Source: Amoebophrya sp. A120
Lineage: Eukaryota; Sar; Dinophyceae; Syndiniales; Amoebophryaceae
Reading direction: 5' to 3'
DNA length: 64,000 nt
NCBI GenBank assembly: GCA_905178155.1
Contig: CAJINV010000004.1
Coordinates: forward strand, 3,063,014 to 3,127,013
Under the pieces are notes generated by a model. The model ran no database searches and was not told the origin of the DNA. It worked only from the letters and a program-made list of their open reading frames with translations. The translations under genes were made by a program, and so were the position numbers. Positions 1 through 10,207 of the stretch are shown here, piece after piece. Position 1 is the stretch's first letter. Every line of letters begins with the position of its first letter.

Positions 1-1715
1 CGGACTCCTTGATCACCAGCTTGGCGGCCGGCTTTCCGCTTGGAGACTATGCACCATAAATTTCCCGCACGTGTACGTCAAAGTGCATCACAAGTAAGAA
101 TGGCACCAAATCAAAAACAACTTGTTATTCAGAACCAGAAAAGTTTGTCGTGCGGAAAACTACACATTTGTACGTCGTCTGCAGGAAATTTACTGAGCAT
201 AGGGAGCCCTTACCCTCAATGGCCTTCACGACGTCCTGGCCTTCGAGAACCTCGCCGAAGACCACATGCTTGCCGTCCAACCACGGAGTTTTGACCTGAT
301 CAAAATCAAATCAGGAGAATGGGATATAACAATTTCTGCAACAAGGAAGTGCATGGCCACAGATCAGCCCTCTAAACTCAACCAGTATGTAGGAGTAGTA
401 GTAGACAAATTTTTGCATGACTGGTGAGAAGTGTGATCTTCCTGTATTCATTTCTGTAGTACGCTAATATAGTACCGCACGATGCCTGCACCTGCTTGCT
501 GCTTGTGCCTAGTAAGTATCTTCCTATGGAAAATATGCGTTTGCGTATCAAAAGCAATATTAAAACAGCTGCCGTATCTATAAAAGAAGTACTGTGGTGA
601 TGAAGAACTGGGAGCCGTTTGTCCCGGGTCCGGCGTTGGCCATGGAGAGCAAGTACGGCTTTTTGTGCTTGTGCTTGAAGTTCTCGTCCTCAAACTTCTC
701 TCCGTAGATAGACTCCCCGCCCGGGCTATGAAGGTACAAAAGAACCTCCACTCATTTGTATTTGGCATGAACAACGATACAAGCGTCAGCAAGGGTTGAG
801 GCTTTGCATCACAAATTTGCACATCAGAAGACCGTAATGCCATGTGTTTAGGCTCCTGCAAGAACTTGCCATGCAAACAGTGCCAAGAGGAAAGGCGTGC
901 ATTATAGGTGCCTTGCATGACAAATGAGGGGGGTTGCGTGCACTCTCATACGTCCCATCGCCGTTGGTGAAGTCCCCGCCCTGAAGCATAAACTGCGGGA
1001 TCACCCGATGAAACGTGCTGCCCTGGTAGTGCAGCGGCTTGCCCATCTTTCCTTCGCCCTTCTCACCTTGTTTATTTGGGGTACTACGTCTGCATGATCT
1101 CGTACTTCTTCGCGATATTCAAACGAAAAAGCAAGTAAGTTGTAGCCTAGAAGCCCTGGTCTGATTCATCATCTGCGCAACAGTACACTACTTGTGCTGC
1201 ACAAGGTACCGGATGAAGTCCAACAAAATATTCCACCACGCGCTCTCGTGCAGCACCAGGATAGGTGGTATCAATGTAAACAATTTTACCTGTGCACAAT
1301 GCCCTGAAGTTTTCTGCAGTTTTTGGAACGCTCTTGCCGTACAGACCCATCACTATCCGACCTCCATCCTCACCGCCAAGTGTTACGTCGAAGTATACCT
1401 GATATGCACAAAAACTACACAATGTGATACTCATACTTATACTTATAGATCATTCCGGAGTTTTTGCAATCAAACACATCAAGAGTACTACAGCTGTGCA
1501 GCATCAAATAACCGTGACGCTACAACTAGTTACACCTCCCATGCAAAGAAAAGAACTTGGAGTCTGCTCTCGTAAATAAGCGAGAAGAGCGCATCAATCC
1601 TGTTCAGAAATAGAAGTACCTTGCTGGTAATCTTTGGTCCCTTCTTTTTCTTCTCGTCCGCGGCTACTCCACTAGCGGCGCCCAGAAAGGCGAGCAACTT
1701 GATGACTTGCCTCAT
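1..1715 (-). CDS. PPIB: ER cyclophilin (PPIB-type peptidyl-prolyl cis-trans isomerase), 3' partial
   Basis: Secretory-pathway prolyl isomerase that would assist protein folding in the ER. Six exons: 1715-1620, 1398-1290, 1066-951, 726-593, 295-202 and 47-1 (runs off the left edge). The joined frame opens with a hydrophobic signal peptide ([16 protein letters not shown]), then [10 protein letters not shown] as in animal cyclophilin B, then the whole isomerase core: [14 protein letters not shown], the catalytic stretch [33 protein letters not shown] and [15 protein letters not shown]. Three introns are GT-AG; two are introner elements (48-201, 727-950), each removed with five extra bases to keep frame (GDGT|GGESIYG). 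The start is the first ATG before the signal peptide. The C-terminus, including any ER-retention signal, lies outside the window. The family is certain; ER location is inferred from the signal peptide and close PPIB similarity. Confidence 0.93.
48..201. mobile_element. Introner element IE01 (family D)
   Basis: 154 bp between the last two cyclophilin exons. Ends are inverted repeats built around AAATTTCCCG/CGGGAAATTT, like IE09 and IE11. Flanking 5-mers (coding strand CTCCC and GTCTC) have diverged. Removing element plus 5 bases joins EGKGS to PSGKPAAK in frame. Confidence 0.82.
727..950. mobile_element. Introner element IE02 (family I)
   Basis: 224 bp inside the cyclophilin core. Inverted ends begin TATGA and contain CTCATTTGT on both arms. 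Flanks GGACG and GCCCG (coding strand) are a degraded duplication. Removing the element plus 5 bases gives GDGTGGESIYG, the expected family sequence, so the excision length is well fixed here. Confidence 0.85.
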
Positions 1716-2991
1716 TTTCTGATAAAAGACTTCCCTTGCGAAGGCGTACACAAACGAGCTTTCGAAGAAATTATCGCTAGAATGTGTCTTAGTATGTGTT
1801 GTAACCCTTTCAGATAGTACAAAACAAAGGTCGCGATGTCAGTGAATGCTTACAATTCTTTCGCCAAAAAAAGTGTTGCAGTTTTTGAGTCGGACTTTGT
1901 CGCTGCTATGAAATCGGAGCGCAAAAAAAAATGTACGCAAAAAACGAAGTACATGATCTATCGTTCGCTTTACAACTACAGCGGAACAGCACGGCGAGAA
2001 CGTGTCATTATAGAAAGCTCGTGAACCTGTTGTGAACCGAGGGTGATCTAGTTCTTGAAGATAGGTAAAGATGATAGCTTGCGTGAAATATTCAGTAGAT
2101 CTTCCGAACCGCAGCGATCTCGAAAAGTGTAGTTCGGATACCGAAACTGATCCACCTTGATCCAAATCAGGTTACAATCTGCTTCATCATCATGAGCAGA
2201 TCGACGAGTCTAATACACTATTGCAGCGACACCGTGGAAGACAAGAGCGCTGTCTTCTTCTTCTACCCGTGTCCGCTCGTTTATTCTTTCTTCCTCATGA
2301 TGAGGAACAGTACAACTCAACTACAAGCTACTGCTACGTCGATGAGTGCCAGCTTTTTGTTTTCTACTTATGATAATTTACTTGTTGGATCTGGTGCGTT
2401 ACAGATTTTTCACTTGAAGTGTAGTGACATCCGAACACCATCATGACCAGACCGCCGAGGCTGCACCTTGCGTAGTTTCGAGTCGTCTTGTTCTGCCAGC
2501 AAATAGGTTGTTGATCCCGACGTGCTGAAATCTCCATACCCGGCGCAACGTGCGTTTCCCTTTGCTGATGCCCCTACGACAGGCTCGACGAAATCCCGAG
2601 GAAAGAAACATCGAATCAAGGGCACTTCGCACATGCTGCTTTTGCTGAGAATGTATCTCTTGCAGGGATGAAGTAGTACCGGTGAAAGAGTAAAAATAAA
2701 ATCAAAGTTCTTCTAGATGAAATGCAGGGTTGGAAAAATTCGCAATGTTGTCAAACAAACTCAAACACTTGCACACACATGTTACTGTTAGTTCATAGCT
2801 ACTAGTACTACAAGTAAAAAAACTGAAGCAAAAATGCACCACAAGATATCTTCTTTACAATAAATATATCTCCTATCGTCCCTAAGTGGTAGAGTTAATG
2901 CTGTACGTATAAAAAATTGCTTTTCTATTTCTCCTGTAGATCTAGATCCTCATGAATGATCTCCCGTCAAGAATAAACTCCCAAAAGTCTT
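1716..2991. other. Intergenic, no supported gene
   Basis: Space between the cyclophilin and the membrane-protein gene. A 74-codon ATG-initiated minus-strand frame at 2410-2634 has unremarkable composition but no recognisable motif and no splice context, so it is not called. The rest is AT-rich and shows nothing I recognise. Confidence 0.5.
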
Positions 2992-3798
2992 TTAGATCCG
3001 CACTTCCCGTCCGGCAATGAGCAGCTGGTTTTCGCCCCGGCGGCCCTCTTCGTCGGAAGCGACAGTGCTGGTGACTCCGCTGCAGCACTGCGCATCTTGT
3101 TCTGGGTACGGTTTGCTGTTGCAGCCCTGCAACAAATGACCGGCTGCCCGACCGATGATCATGTCCTCTCCGGCCGCACTGGCTTGTCCTGCGGCCAGCG
3201 GCGTGTTAATAGAAGTAGCTCCTTTGTAGTTGTTCCCCGGCGGAGGTGTCCACCAGGAGCCGCAACAGAACACCTGCCGCCACTTGTTGGTGTTGCAGGC
3301 GATCATGCACATGACCACGGGGACTAGGATGACCACGCAGGGGACAAGTAGCTTCAAAAAGAACAAAAGGCCCTCGCTCAGATCCACCTCCAGACCCGAA
3401 TCCTCGGGGTTCTGCACCTCGTACACTTTCTGCAGGCCGCGCTGAAAGACCTTCACCTCCTGCCCGTCAATGGTCTGCGTGGACTGCAGCGAAATCTGCG
3501 GCACTTGTTGTTGCGGGTCGACGTGCGGCCCAGCAGTCGGGACCGTAGCAGCTGCATTAGTCGTTGCAGAAGAACCCGTGGTTGTGGTCCCGGTCGCGAT
3601 TGCGGCAGTTTGTGCCGCTTGCTGTGCGGCTGCGGCGTTCACGGGCGCGACTTGCTGTGCGGCTGAGAGAGTCGTGGCAGAAAGAACTGCTTGTTGTGTC
3701 GCGGGAGTTGTGCCATCTGCAGACGCCGGTGGCGCTGCCGTCGATAAAAGTGGCCCCTGCAGGAGCTGGAGGAGCGTGCTCACAAGATGCTCCACCAT
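2992..3798 (-). CDS. Single-pass membrane protein with Ala/Gln/Thr-rich N-terminal region (hypothetical)
   Basis: Uninterrupted 268-codon frame with an ATG start. Residues 20-100 are low complexity, rich in Ala, Gln, Thr and Pro. A conserved-looking stretch (DGQEVKVFQRGLQKVYEV) precedes one strong transmembrane segment at about residues 144-168. Just after it comes a Cys/Trp-rich juxtamembrane patch (CNTNKWRQVFCCGSWW), possibly palmitoylated or zinc-binding, then a soluble tail of about 85 residues. No signal peptide is evident, so the low-complexity region may be outside or inside the cell. I do not recognise the family. It is one of few intron-free genes here. Coding status is supported by length and composition. 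Confidence 0.7.
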   Translation of the reverse strand: MVEHLVSTLLQLLQGPLLSTAAPPASADGTTPATQQAVLSATTLSAAQQVAPVNAAAAQQAAQTAAIATGTTTTGSSATTNAAATVPTAGPHVDPQQQVPQISLQSTQTIDGQEVKVFQRGLQKVYEVQNPEDSGLEVDLSEGLLFFLKLLVPCVVILVPVVMCMIACNTNKWRQVFCCGSWWTPPPGNNYKGATSINTPLAAGQASAAGEDMIIGRAAGHLLQGCNSKPYPEQDAQCCSGVTSTVASDEEGRRGENQLLIAGREVRI

Positions 3799-5177
3799 TT
3801 TGATATTTTTCTCGACGAAACGAGAATTATAGATGCCGTTTAAAACTACCTGAGTAAAAAGTCAGCCCGTTAAAAATCTTTTCAATCAGAACGAGGAATT
3901 AGAAGAAACGAAGAGTAGACTACAAATATAAGAGAGTACTTATTGTTTGCATCTTTTGGAGCCGGGGGGGCCAGACACCAATACAAGAAGGATTTTGGAT
4001 TTATTGCGGTAACATAAATAATGTATGTGGGGGGCGGGGGAACAGCTGAAGGAATAATTATAGGCGCCATGACGACCTCGTATGTTCTAAATCATTCATC
4101 TTCATGCCAAGGAGACTAGACGGTGTCACGGCAACAATCGTACCAACTAGCTACCGACCGGATGGACAAGATCATCAACAACCGAGATGGAATGAATTGC
4201 TAAACAAATGCAAACAAACGGAGCAAAAGGAAGGAGAACGAGAACCGATTCGAGCATAAGTGTCCAGCACTGGCACGAGAATACGCTTCGATCTTCTATC
4301 CGCACGATTCGGTTGTAAAAGCACGCGTTGTAAACCAGATGAACGACACCACTTCACGATGCCGGAGCTGGACCGATGGCAAATACTTACTCCTTCGCTT
4401 CATCTGCGCGGGGAGTTCTTCCACGTAGTCTCTCGAACCGATGCAAAGCTTTTGTATCTGCTATCTATTCCTCGCTACGATTGATATGTTGCTTTTTTTT
4501 TATTCTTTCACCATGTTTTGATTCAAAACGAAAACCGAATATCTTGATAGGTCATTGATCAACGCAGTAGCGAAAATGGAATACGAAAGCGAGAGGAACG
4601 ACGTGATTCGAGTCACAGGAGCTCGTGCCTTGTGAGCCATAATGAAATCGAGACGCGAATAAATAAAACACACCCCCAGCATTGATTGATCATGAAGAAC
4701 ATCAAGACACGGCAAGCGCGTGAAAAACGCAGCTCCATACGCAAATTTTCGCGCACAGGAGCTCTGTCGTCGACATTAATAGGTAATTTCTTCTCGCGAA
4801 ATCCTCTCCTGCGGCTGATAGATTCCATTTATTGAAAATTATGAAAGTCATAGTATAGTTGCTTGTTGTAGATAAGTACGCATGTGGGATGAAGATGTTG
4901 ATGGAAAGATCGCATTGATCAATCGCTGGAAATGAAGCCGTATCTTCGTACAAATATGTAAAAGCGAAAGCAAACAGGAGAATCTTCAGGAGGAAAAAGG
5001 ACTCTCATATATGGAATGAGATGAAGAAGTTGTTTGATCTTTACCCGTGGTCTCATTGACGCCATCAGCTGCTGGACCCCGCTAGCACGACGTGGCCTCC
5101 TCTTCACGTACATCCTCACAAGTTCGGCGTGAAACTGAAAAAGTACGTAAACGTAAAGATAAAATCCATCTCCGCTT
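3799..5177. other. Intergenic, no supported gene
   Basis: AT-rich spacer with only short overlapping frames on both strands. Nothing recognisable: no tRNA, no repeat array, no splice-consistent exon chain. Confidence 0.5.
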
Positions 5178-6590
5178 CTACTCCATCTCCGCATTTTTCC
5201 CGGTCATCGTTTGCAAATAGGTCTGCATCTCGGCGTCGGTCATTTGCGCCGCCGCGTTCTTTACCTCTTTCAAACGCTGCAACAATCCCCCGCAACGGGT
5301 GTCATCCACATTGTCCCCGATCTGGAAGCCCGTCTGTCGCACCTGGATGCTCTTCCCGTTGCTCGTGTTCTCGCGGGTTTTGCTGTCAAACTCTTGGCGG
5401 ATGCGGTCGTCAGACAGGGTCTCCACCTTGCACCGGACGAAGCTGATCTTTCCGCACATTTGCAGCAGCCGGAAGACCGCCAACCGCCGGTTGTCCAGGG
5501 ACCGCCAGCTGCCAGTAGCGGGGTCTTTCACAATGCGGATCATGGGGATCTGCCGCTTGTGCAGTTCCTGGCCCGCGATGGCCTCCGCCGTGTCCTGCAG
5601 AGTGAGCGATTTGTTCATATTCAACATTCCGGGCCCGCCAAACTCAGCCTGCTTGAAGTGGTTGGAAATGGACTGCTGGGTGAAGAGGATCTTGAAGGGT
5701 TCCAGTTCCTTGAATCCGGTACTCGTCGCGAGTCCGGCGCCCGCCTGGTTCCGCCCGGTCGTGCCGAGGCCGACCACGAGCCGCGGCTTGGCGCCCTCCC
5801 ACTTCCGCCACGAGGGGCAGCAGAAGTGGTTGCAGCGGTGCTGGCTGGAGAAGGTTTCGATCCCCAGCGCGCCGAGGTCGGCGGCGCCGTACTGTTCCTG
5901 CTTGCTGTTGATCGCCACGTCCGAAAAGGTGTACTCGTGTTGGACCTTCCCGCCCTGCAGGTCGCACAAGACCTCCTCCCCGTTGGACGCGTGGTAGGAG
6001 TAGTGCGAGAGCGCCTGGGCGACCAGCGCCTCCGGGGCCGTCGCGCCCGTGTTGGAGTTGAACTTCATGAAGTTCTCGATGAAGGGCTCCACCAGGACCA
6101 CACTCCCGCCAAAGTTCTTCTCGACGCGCGTCCGGATGCGGCCCTTGGGGTCGTCGGCCCTGCCGCAGCACATCCAGACCTCCGGAATGTTCATCTTCAG
6201 TGCCATCTGATTTTTCATACTCGGGAACTTTTGCGCGAAGTACTTCTGGAAACCGGCCAGGTAGGTCTTCGCCTTCTCCGCCGCCTTCACGTCGCCGTCG
6301 AGGGTGGCTTTCTCGTGCCCCGCCTTCAGCACCTTCCCGACGCACACGCCTTTGCCCTCGTCGTAGGTCCCCTTGCGCACGGTCTTCATTTCGCCCTCGC
6401 CGAGCACCGGGTTGGCGCTGGTTTGCACATGGTACCCGTGCGTGAACTTGTTACGGTTGGCGAAGTTTTCCGGGTCGAACTCGTCCGCATTGCGCTGCTT
6501 CTTCCGACCTTCCTCAATCTCCTCCCAGTCGCGCTGCCGCTTGGCCACCCGGGCGGCGGTGGACAAAGACTTCTTCTTGTTCGCCGGCAT
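5178..6590 (-). CDS. Alpha-kinase (MHCK/eEF2K family) domain protein
   Basis: Atypical protein kinase of the alpha-kinase superfamily; substrate unknown. Single exon, 470 aa, from the ATG of MPANKKKS; the frame extends 12 codons upstream but has no ATG there. Residues 1-40 are basic and probably nuclear-targeting. The kinase domain spans about 70-260. It shows VLVEPFIENFMKFNS, then AQALSHYSYH (His of the zinc module), the catalytic CDLQG (209-213), the Gly-rich AADLGALGIETF, and the zinc motif H-R-C-N-H-F-C (H-x-C-x3-C, 251-257) that closes the domain in TRPM7 and eEF2K. A separate C-terminal module has MIRIVKDPATGSWRSLDNRR, a SL[DN]NRR signature I associate with a poorly characterised alveolate and algal domain. 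Family assignment is strong; the role is open. Confidence 0.86.
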   Translation of the reverse strand: MPANKKKSLSTAARVAKRQRDWEEIEEGRKKQRNADEFDPENFANRNKFTHGYHVQTSANPVLGEGEMKTVRKGTYDEGKGVCVGKVLKAGHEKATLDGDVKAAEKAKTYLAGFQKYFAQKFPSMKNQMALKMNIPEVWMCCGRADDPKGRIRTRVEKNFGGSVVLVEPFIENFMKFNSNTGATAPEALVAQALSHYSYHASNGEEVLCDLQGGKVQHEYTFSDVAINSKQEQYGAADLGALGIETFSSQHRCNHFCCPSWRKWEGAKPRLVVGLGTTGRNQAGAGLATSTGFKELEPFKILFTQQSISNHFKQAEFGGPGMLNMNKSLTLQDTAEAIAGQELHKRQIPMIRIVKDPATGSWRSLDNRRLAVFRLLQMCGKISFVRCKVETLSDDRIRQEFDSKTRENTSNGKSIQVRQTGFQIGDNVDDTRCGGLLQRLKEVKNAAAQMTDAEMQTYLQTMTGKNAEME

Positions 6591-7810
6591 GTTGAGTCCG
6601 TTGATAACCAAAGACGGCGAAAGCAATAAGTCTCTCCTCGCTACTAAAAATCTGGGATTGAGATTGTTTTACTTACTTTCAAAACAATACACGCAACTTC
6701 AGGTGAAAAACTTTAGTTTTCGCTCACGTTTGGAATTGGCATTTATGAGTGTATCTTTACAACAACCCCCAGAAGTACTAGCATCGTTCCGTTAGGAGCC
6801 CGGCTGAAGACATCGCTCGTTCTCATCCTCCAGTGTGTCAAAAGAAAAAGAGAACCGGTTAGCTGCGGGAAGAAAAAAACATGATCTTGATCGAACAGAT
6901 CTAGATTGCTAGTACTACGGATTTTCGACTTAAGTACTTTGGCCGTGCCAACGGAACACAGTAGACCAACTCGTGCAATTTGAGAATGAGCGGAAGTTCC
7001 CAGATTGATGAGCTACTGAATTTTGAGTAGCACTAGCAGCAACATCAGAGCAGCAGATGAGACACTCTTCATTTAGTCGAAGAAGTAACCTCCGACAGGC
7101 CCCGTTACTAAGATCCTCCTTCTGTCCTCCGGGGAAAAATGAGCTTTGATATTCTTCATATTCACTTTCTGTACAGCACAACGAACAGTACGGTGTATTT
7201 ATGCCTTGTTGGTTCAACACTGTCGTCCATCCTCCAATCAAAGTAAGTACCCGCACTGACGTTTTATGTTCAACATCCATCATGGAACATGACAAAAGCT
7301 GCAGCATATGAACATACGTCAGAAAAAAAAGACGTGGTCCCCTGCGGCCCGTACCATTGTCACGCGCCTGATGAAGCTCCTGGTCTTTTCTCGACGCAGG
7401 TCCGGAGGAGCAAGAGGATGTTGTTTTTGATGCGGTCTATAGCTTTACCAACAGGAGCAACTTCTTTTCTGCTTCTTGCGTTGCTCCTCACGTCGTCCCG
7501 ATTCCACCGTCCTCAGCAAACCCAGCTGCCTAGTGAAAAACTCAAGTCGACGGTCACCAGCACCGTCTTCCCAGCGAGGAGCCACGATTATCCACCACGA
7601 CCACGGGGCGGCTCTTCTTACGCGTAAACCGCGAGGTTGCGGCCCGCTTGCACGACCTGTCTGCATCTATCAACCCTGCGGACCAGTTCTAACCGACCGA
7701 GGAAACATTCATTTCCTGTCGCTGCCCACCACGACGACGACGCACTGCGCAACCCGATCTTCAACCGTTCGTCCTCCGACGCCTCCGCCTATTATAGTAC
7801 AACTCCAGTT
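6591..7810. other. Intergenic; weak minus-strand frame at 6930-7307
   Basis: Mostly noncoding. A 125-codon ATG-initiated minus-strand frame (6930-7307) is Ser/Cys-rich, contains a possible GTACTTAC splice donor, and matches nothing I know. I do not call it as a gene. Confidence 0.4.
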
Positions 7811-9306
7811 TCAGAAGAACCCGGGTATGTTCCCGTACCCGTTTAGCTGTTTGTTCGCGTCCGGGTCTTCATGCAGGGAACTCAGCCCCTTGACGTTGCT
7901 CCCGCCGTGCTGCCCAGCGTCCAGGTCCGGGGTTAGGTGCAACCGTGGGAGGAACTTGTCAGGTATCACAGGAACAAGTGTTAACATTAACGGCATTTGT
8001 GATGCAGTAATGCATCACAAAACGTGCCCAAATTTGTCATGCATAGCATGCATACTAGGCAAAAACAAAATCTGTCATGCATATCTGCAACCTATGAAAA
8101 CCATTAACGTTAACACTTTTTTGTTGGTGGATATCAGGTTGGTGGTGCGGGTTGGTGTCGTTCATGAGCGGAGGACCCTCGAACAGGAAGCGAACGGCTA
8201 TGGCGTCCTCAAACGTTACATTCATCTCCACTGTAGCTACAAGTATGTTGTAATGGTGCAAGATCCGCTTCCGCATCAGTGAACGGGGCAAGCTTGCATT
8301 GCAACTCTCGCATGGCAAATTTTTCACGGATTGAGGCGCTGTCTAGCCCCTCGGGGATTTGTCATACGAGGTAGCTTGATCTTCGTCTGGCTCTGGCGGC
8401 TCATAGGTATTTTGCATGAAGACACATCATGTAACAGCTGAGAATGTAACGTTTGAGAATCCCATAAAGGACCCCTTTCTTTCCTCGTCTCGGCGTTCCT
8501 TGATGTTTATGCCCCCGATGGCCACTATGCATTGCAAATATGTCTGGGTCTGGACTGGAAAAGCGCGGACTTTGTCATGGTGTTTTTGCATGGCCCAGAA
8601 GCTCTGGCATGCAAGCAATCGCACCACTGGTTTTGAAGAGCTTTTCAATGCCACCTATTCCGCATGGTAAAATCCAGACTTTGATGCTAAGCAATAGGCT
8701 ACTTTTGTCTTCCAGTATGCATGCCAGAATTTTGTCTGATCCGAAATGCGGCGCAACACAAGCTTCATCAATCTTCCAGACCCAGAGATATTTGCAGCAG
8801 TGGATAGCCGCCCTGCGCTGCCGGTCGATCTCAAGCTCGAAGTCCTCCAAGGTGTTCCACGCACGCTCGATGTTTTTTCCCTCTCCACCGGGGAAGCCGC
8901 GCTTCAGCGGCGCAACGTCGTGAATGCGGTGGTTCAGGTTGTGGATGTTGTAGTTGGCGATGTCCTCCTCACTCAAATAACCCTCCGGGATCTGCTGCAT
9001 TTTGGCCAGCCGCGCGATCGCCTTCACGTACCCCGTTTTCGCGATTCGCAACCCAAGTTTCGTCTGCTCGAGGTCCTGCATGGCGGTGAGCGCCTTTTCG
9101 CGCAGGTACTGCAACAGAAACAGTTGGTCGTTGCACGCCTTCTCACTGCCACAGGGCGGGAACGCCGAGCCTCCCGCCTGCGTCAGCATGCAGTTCGGCG
9201 GTCGCCGGGCCATGCGCTGGGCCCACTCGAGTGGGAGTGTGCGAATGAACTCGCTCGGAATCCATTCCGGGCGAGGCGGAGGTATCAGGTCGATCTTGCT
9301 GGACAT
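7811..9306 (-). CDS. Conserved-looking hypothetical protein, 246 aa, three introner elements
   Basis: Four exons: 9306-8807, 8525-8467, 8198-8134, 7963-7811. All three introns are introner elements, and removing each with five flanking bases keeps one frame to the stop. The N-terminus is Pro/Trp-rich (IDLIPPPRPEWIPSEFIRTL), followed by a probable helical region at about 55-110 (LREKALTAMQDLEQTKLGLRI), then ERAWNTLEDFELEIDRQRRAAIGG and a Gly/Asn/His-rich tail ending IPGFF. The sequence is not low complexity and looks like an ordinary globular or helical protein, but I do not recognise it. Exon joins read smoothly (RQRRAAI|GGINIKERR, KGSF|RFLFEGPP, HHQPD|KFLPRL). Confidence 0.75.
7964..8133. 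mobile_element. Introner element IE03 (family J)
   Basis: 170 bp. Inverted ends include AAGTGTTAACATTAACGG and its complement. Perfect 5-bp target duplication CCTGA (coding strand). Several internal ATTTGTCATGCA-type boxes. Confidence 0.9.
8199..8466. mobile_element. Introner element IE04 (family B)
   Basis: 268 bp. Inverted ends carry CTCAAACGTTACATTC and its complement, as in IE15, IE19 and IE22. Flanking 5-mers TCCTT and GCCGT (coding strand) have diverged, yet element-plus-5 removal still restores frame (GSF|RFLFEG). Confidence 0.85.
8526..8806. mobile_element. Introner element IE05 (family A)
   Basis: 281 bp. Ends contain ATGTCTGGGTCTGG and CCAGACCCAGA. Target duplication GCGGC/GTGGC (one mismatch). 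Family A also includes IE08, IE10, IE20 and IE21. Confidence 0.9.
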
Positions 9307-10207
9307 ACCTAGCTGCAGGACTTAGCAGTGAAAAGTAGTTTATTTCATTTGTTTCTTAGCGCGCCGTCTAAGTCTATTCTTTAAGGAGGAACGACTTTTT
9401 GCGTCTCAGGGTCTAGTCTCATCTTGTTCACCCGATCACTTATATTTTGGTGTAAATCTAAATTGTCTTTTTCACGAGGATCTTCCTCGGATTCGGCTCG
9501 TTGTTCGCAGCGCGACTTCGTCAGACTGTGGCCCGAAGACGGCAGCGATTTAGTCACGACGACGTCGATGTTGCGAGCGTCGACTTTAGCGATGGCGATG
9601 GAGAGATGAAGATAACCATGAAGCCGCCGCCGGCGGCTTAGGCTTTACTTATTTTCTTCTACGCGATTTTATTTCGTGTATACTTTTTTTTTTTTTGAAA
9701 AGTTTTTCACTTCAAAAACAGAAAACGAAAAGTGTAAAGTTCGACTTTTAACACGAGGATTAGAAGCTCAACAACCACGATATCTACGATATTACGATTG
9801 ACGAGCAACATGGATCAGTCAAGGAACAAGTAGAAATAGGGACATCAATAGGGACATCAATATCGATGATCTGGTCTCCCTCCGCAGCAGTAGCAGTTCA
9901 TGTTTTTGTTTTTCGGCTTTCGTCTTCACGTGCACCATCACAGCACGCGGGGGATAAAGAAGAACAAGAACTTCTCGTTCTTCTTTATCCCCCATAAATG
10001 CGCATGCGGAGGTACACTTCCTCAAACTTCGACTGTAGCGCGGGTTCGGTTTGATATTTAATGGAGAAAGACCGCTGGGACTCCTAGCAGCTACAGCGAG
10101 TAAGTACGACCACGAGCAGCGAAGCGATACCGATTGTGGTGGAGACGAAAATTTTAAAATGAAATTCCCAGTCTTGTTGCAGTTCTTGTGACTCCTTCTT
10201 GTTCCAT
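9307..10207. other. Intergenic spacer
   Basis: No supported gene. Contains a tandem 12-bp direct repeat (AGGGACATCAAT twice, near 9837-9862) and a long perfect hairpin listed separately. Confidence 0.5.
9949..9993. repeat. Perfect 17-bp inverted repeat (hairpin)
   Basis: Arms GGGGGATAAAGAAGAAC and its exact complement are separated by 11 bases. It lies in the spacer between two minus-strand genes. It could form a transcript hairpin or cruciform; no function is evident. Confidence 0.8.

Noticed and set aside
5211-6629. 472-codon open frame on the plus strand
   Set aside because: It is the antisense shadow of the alpha-kinase gene, with Leu/Val/Arg-rich nonsense composition and no motif.
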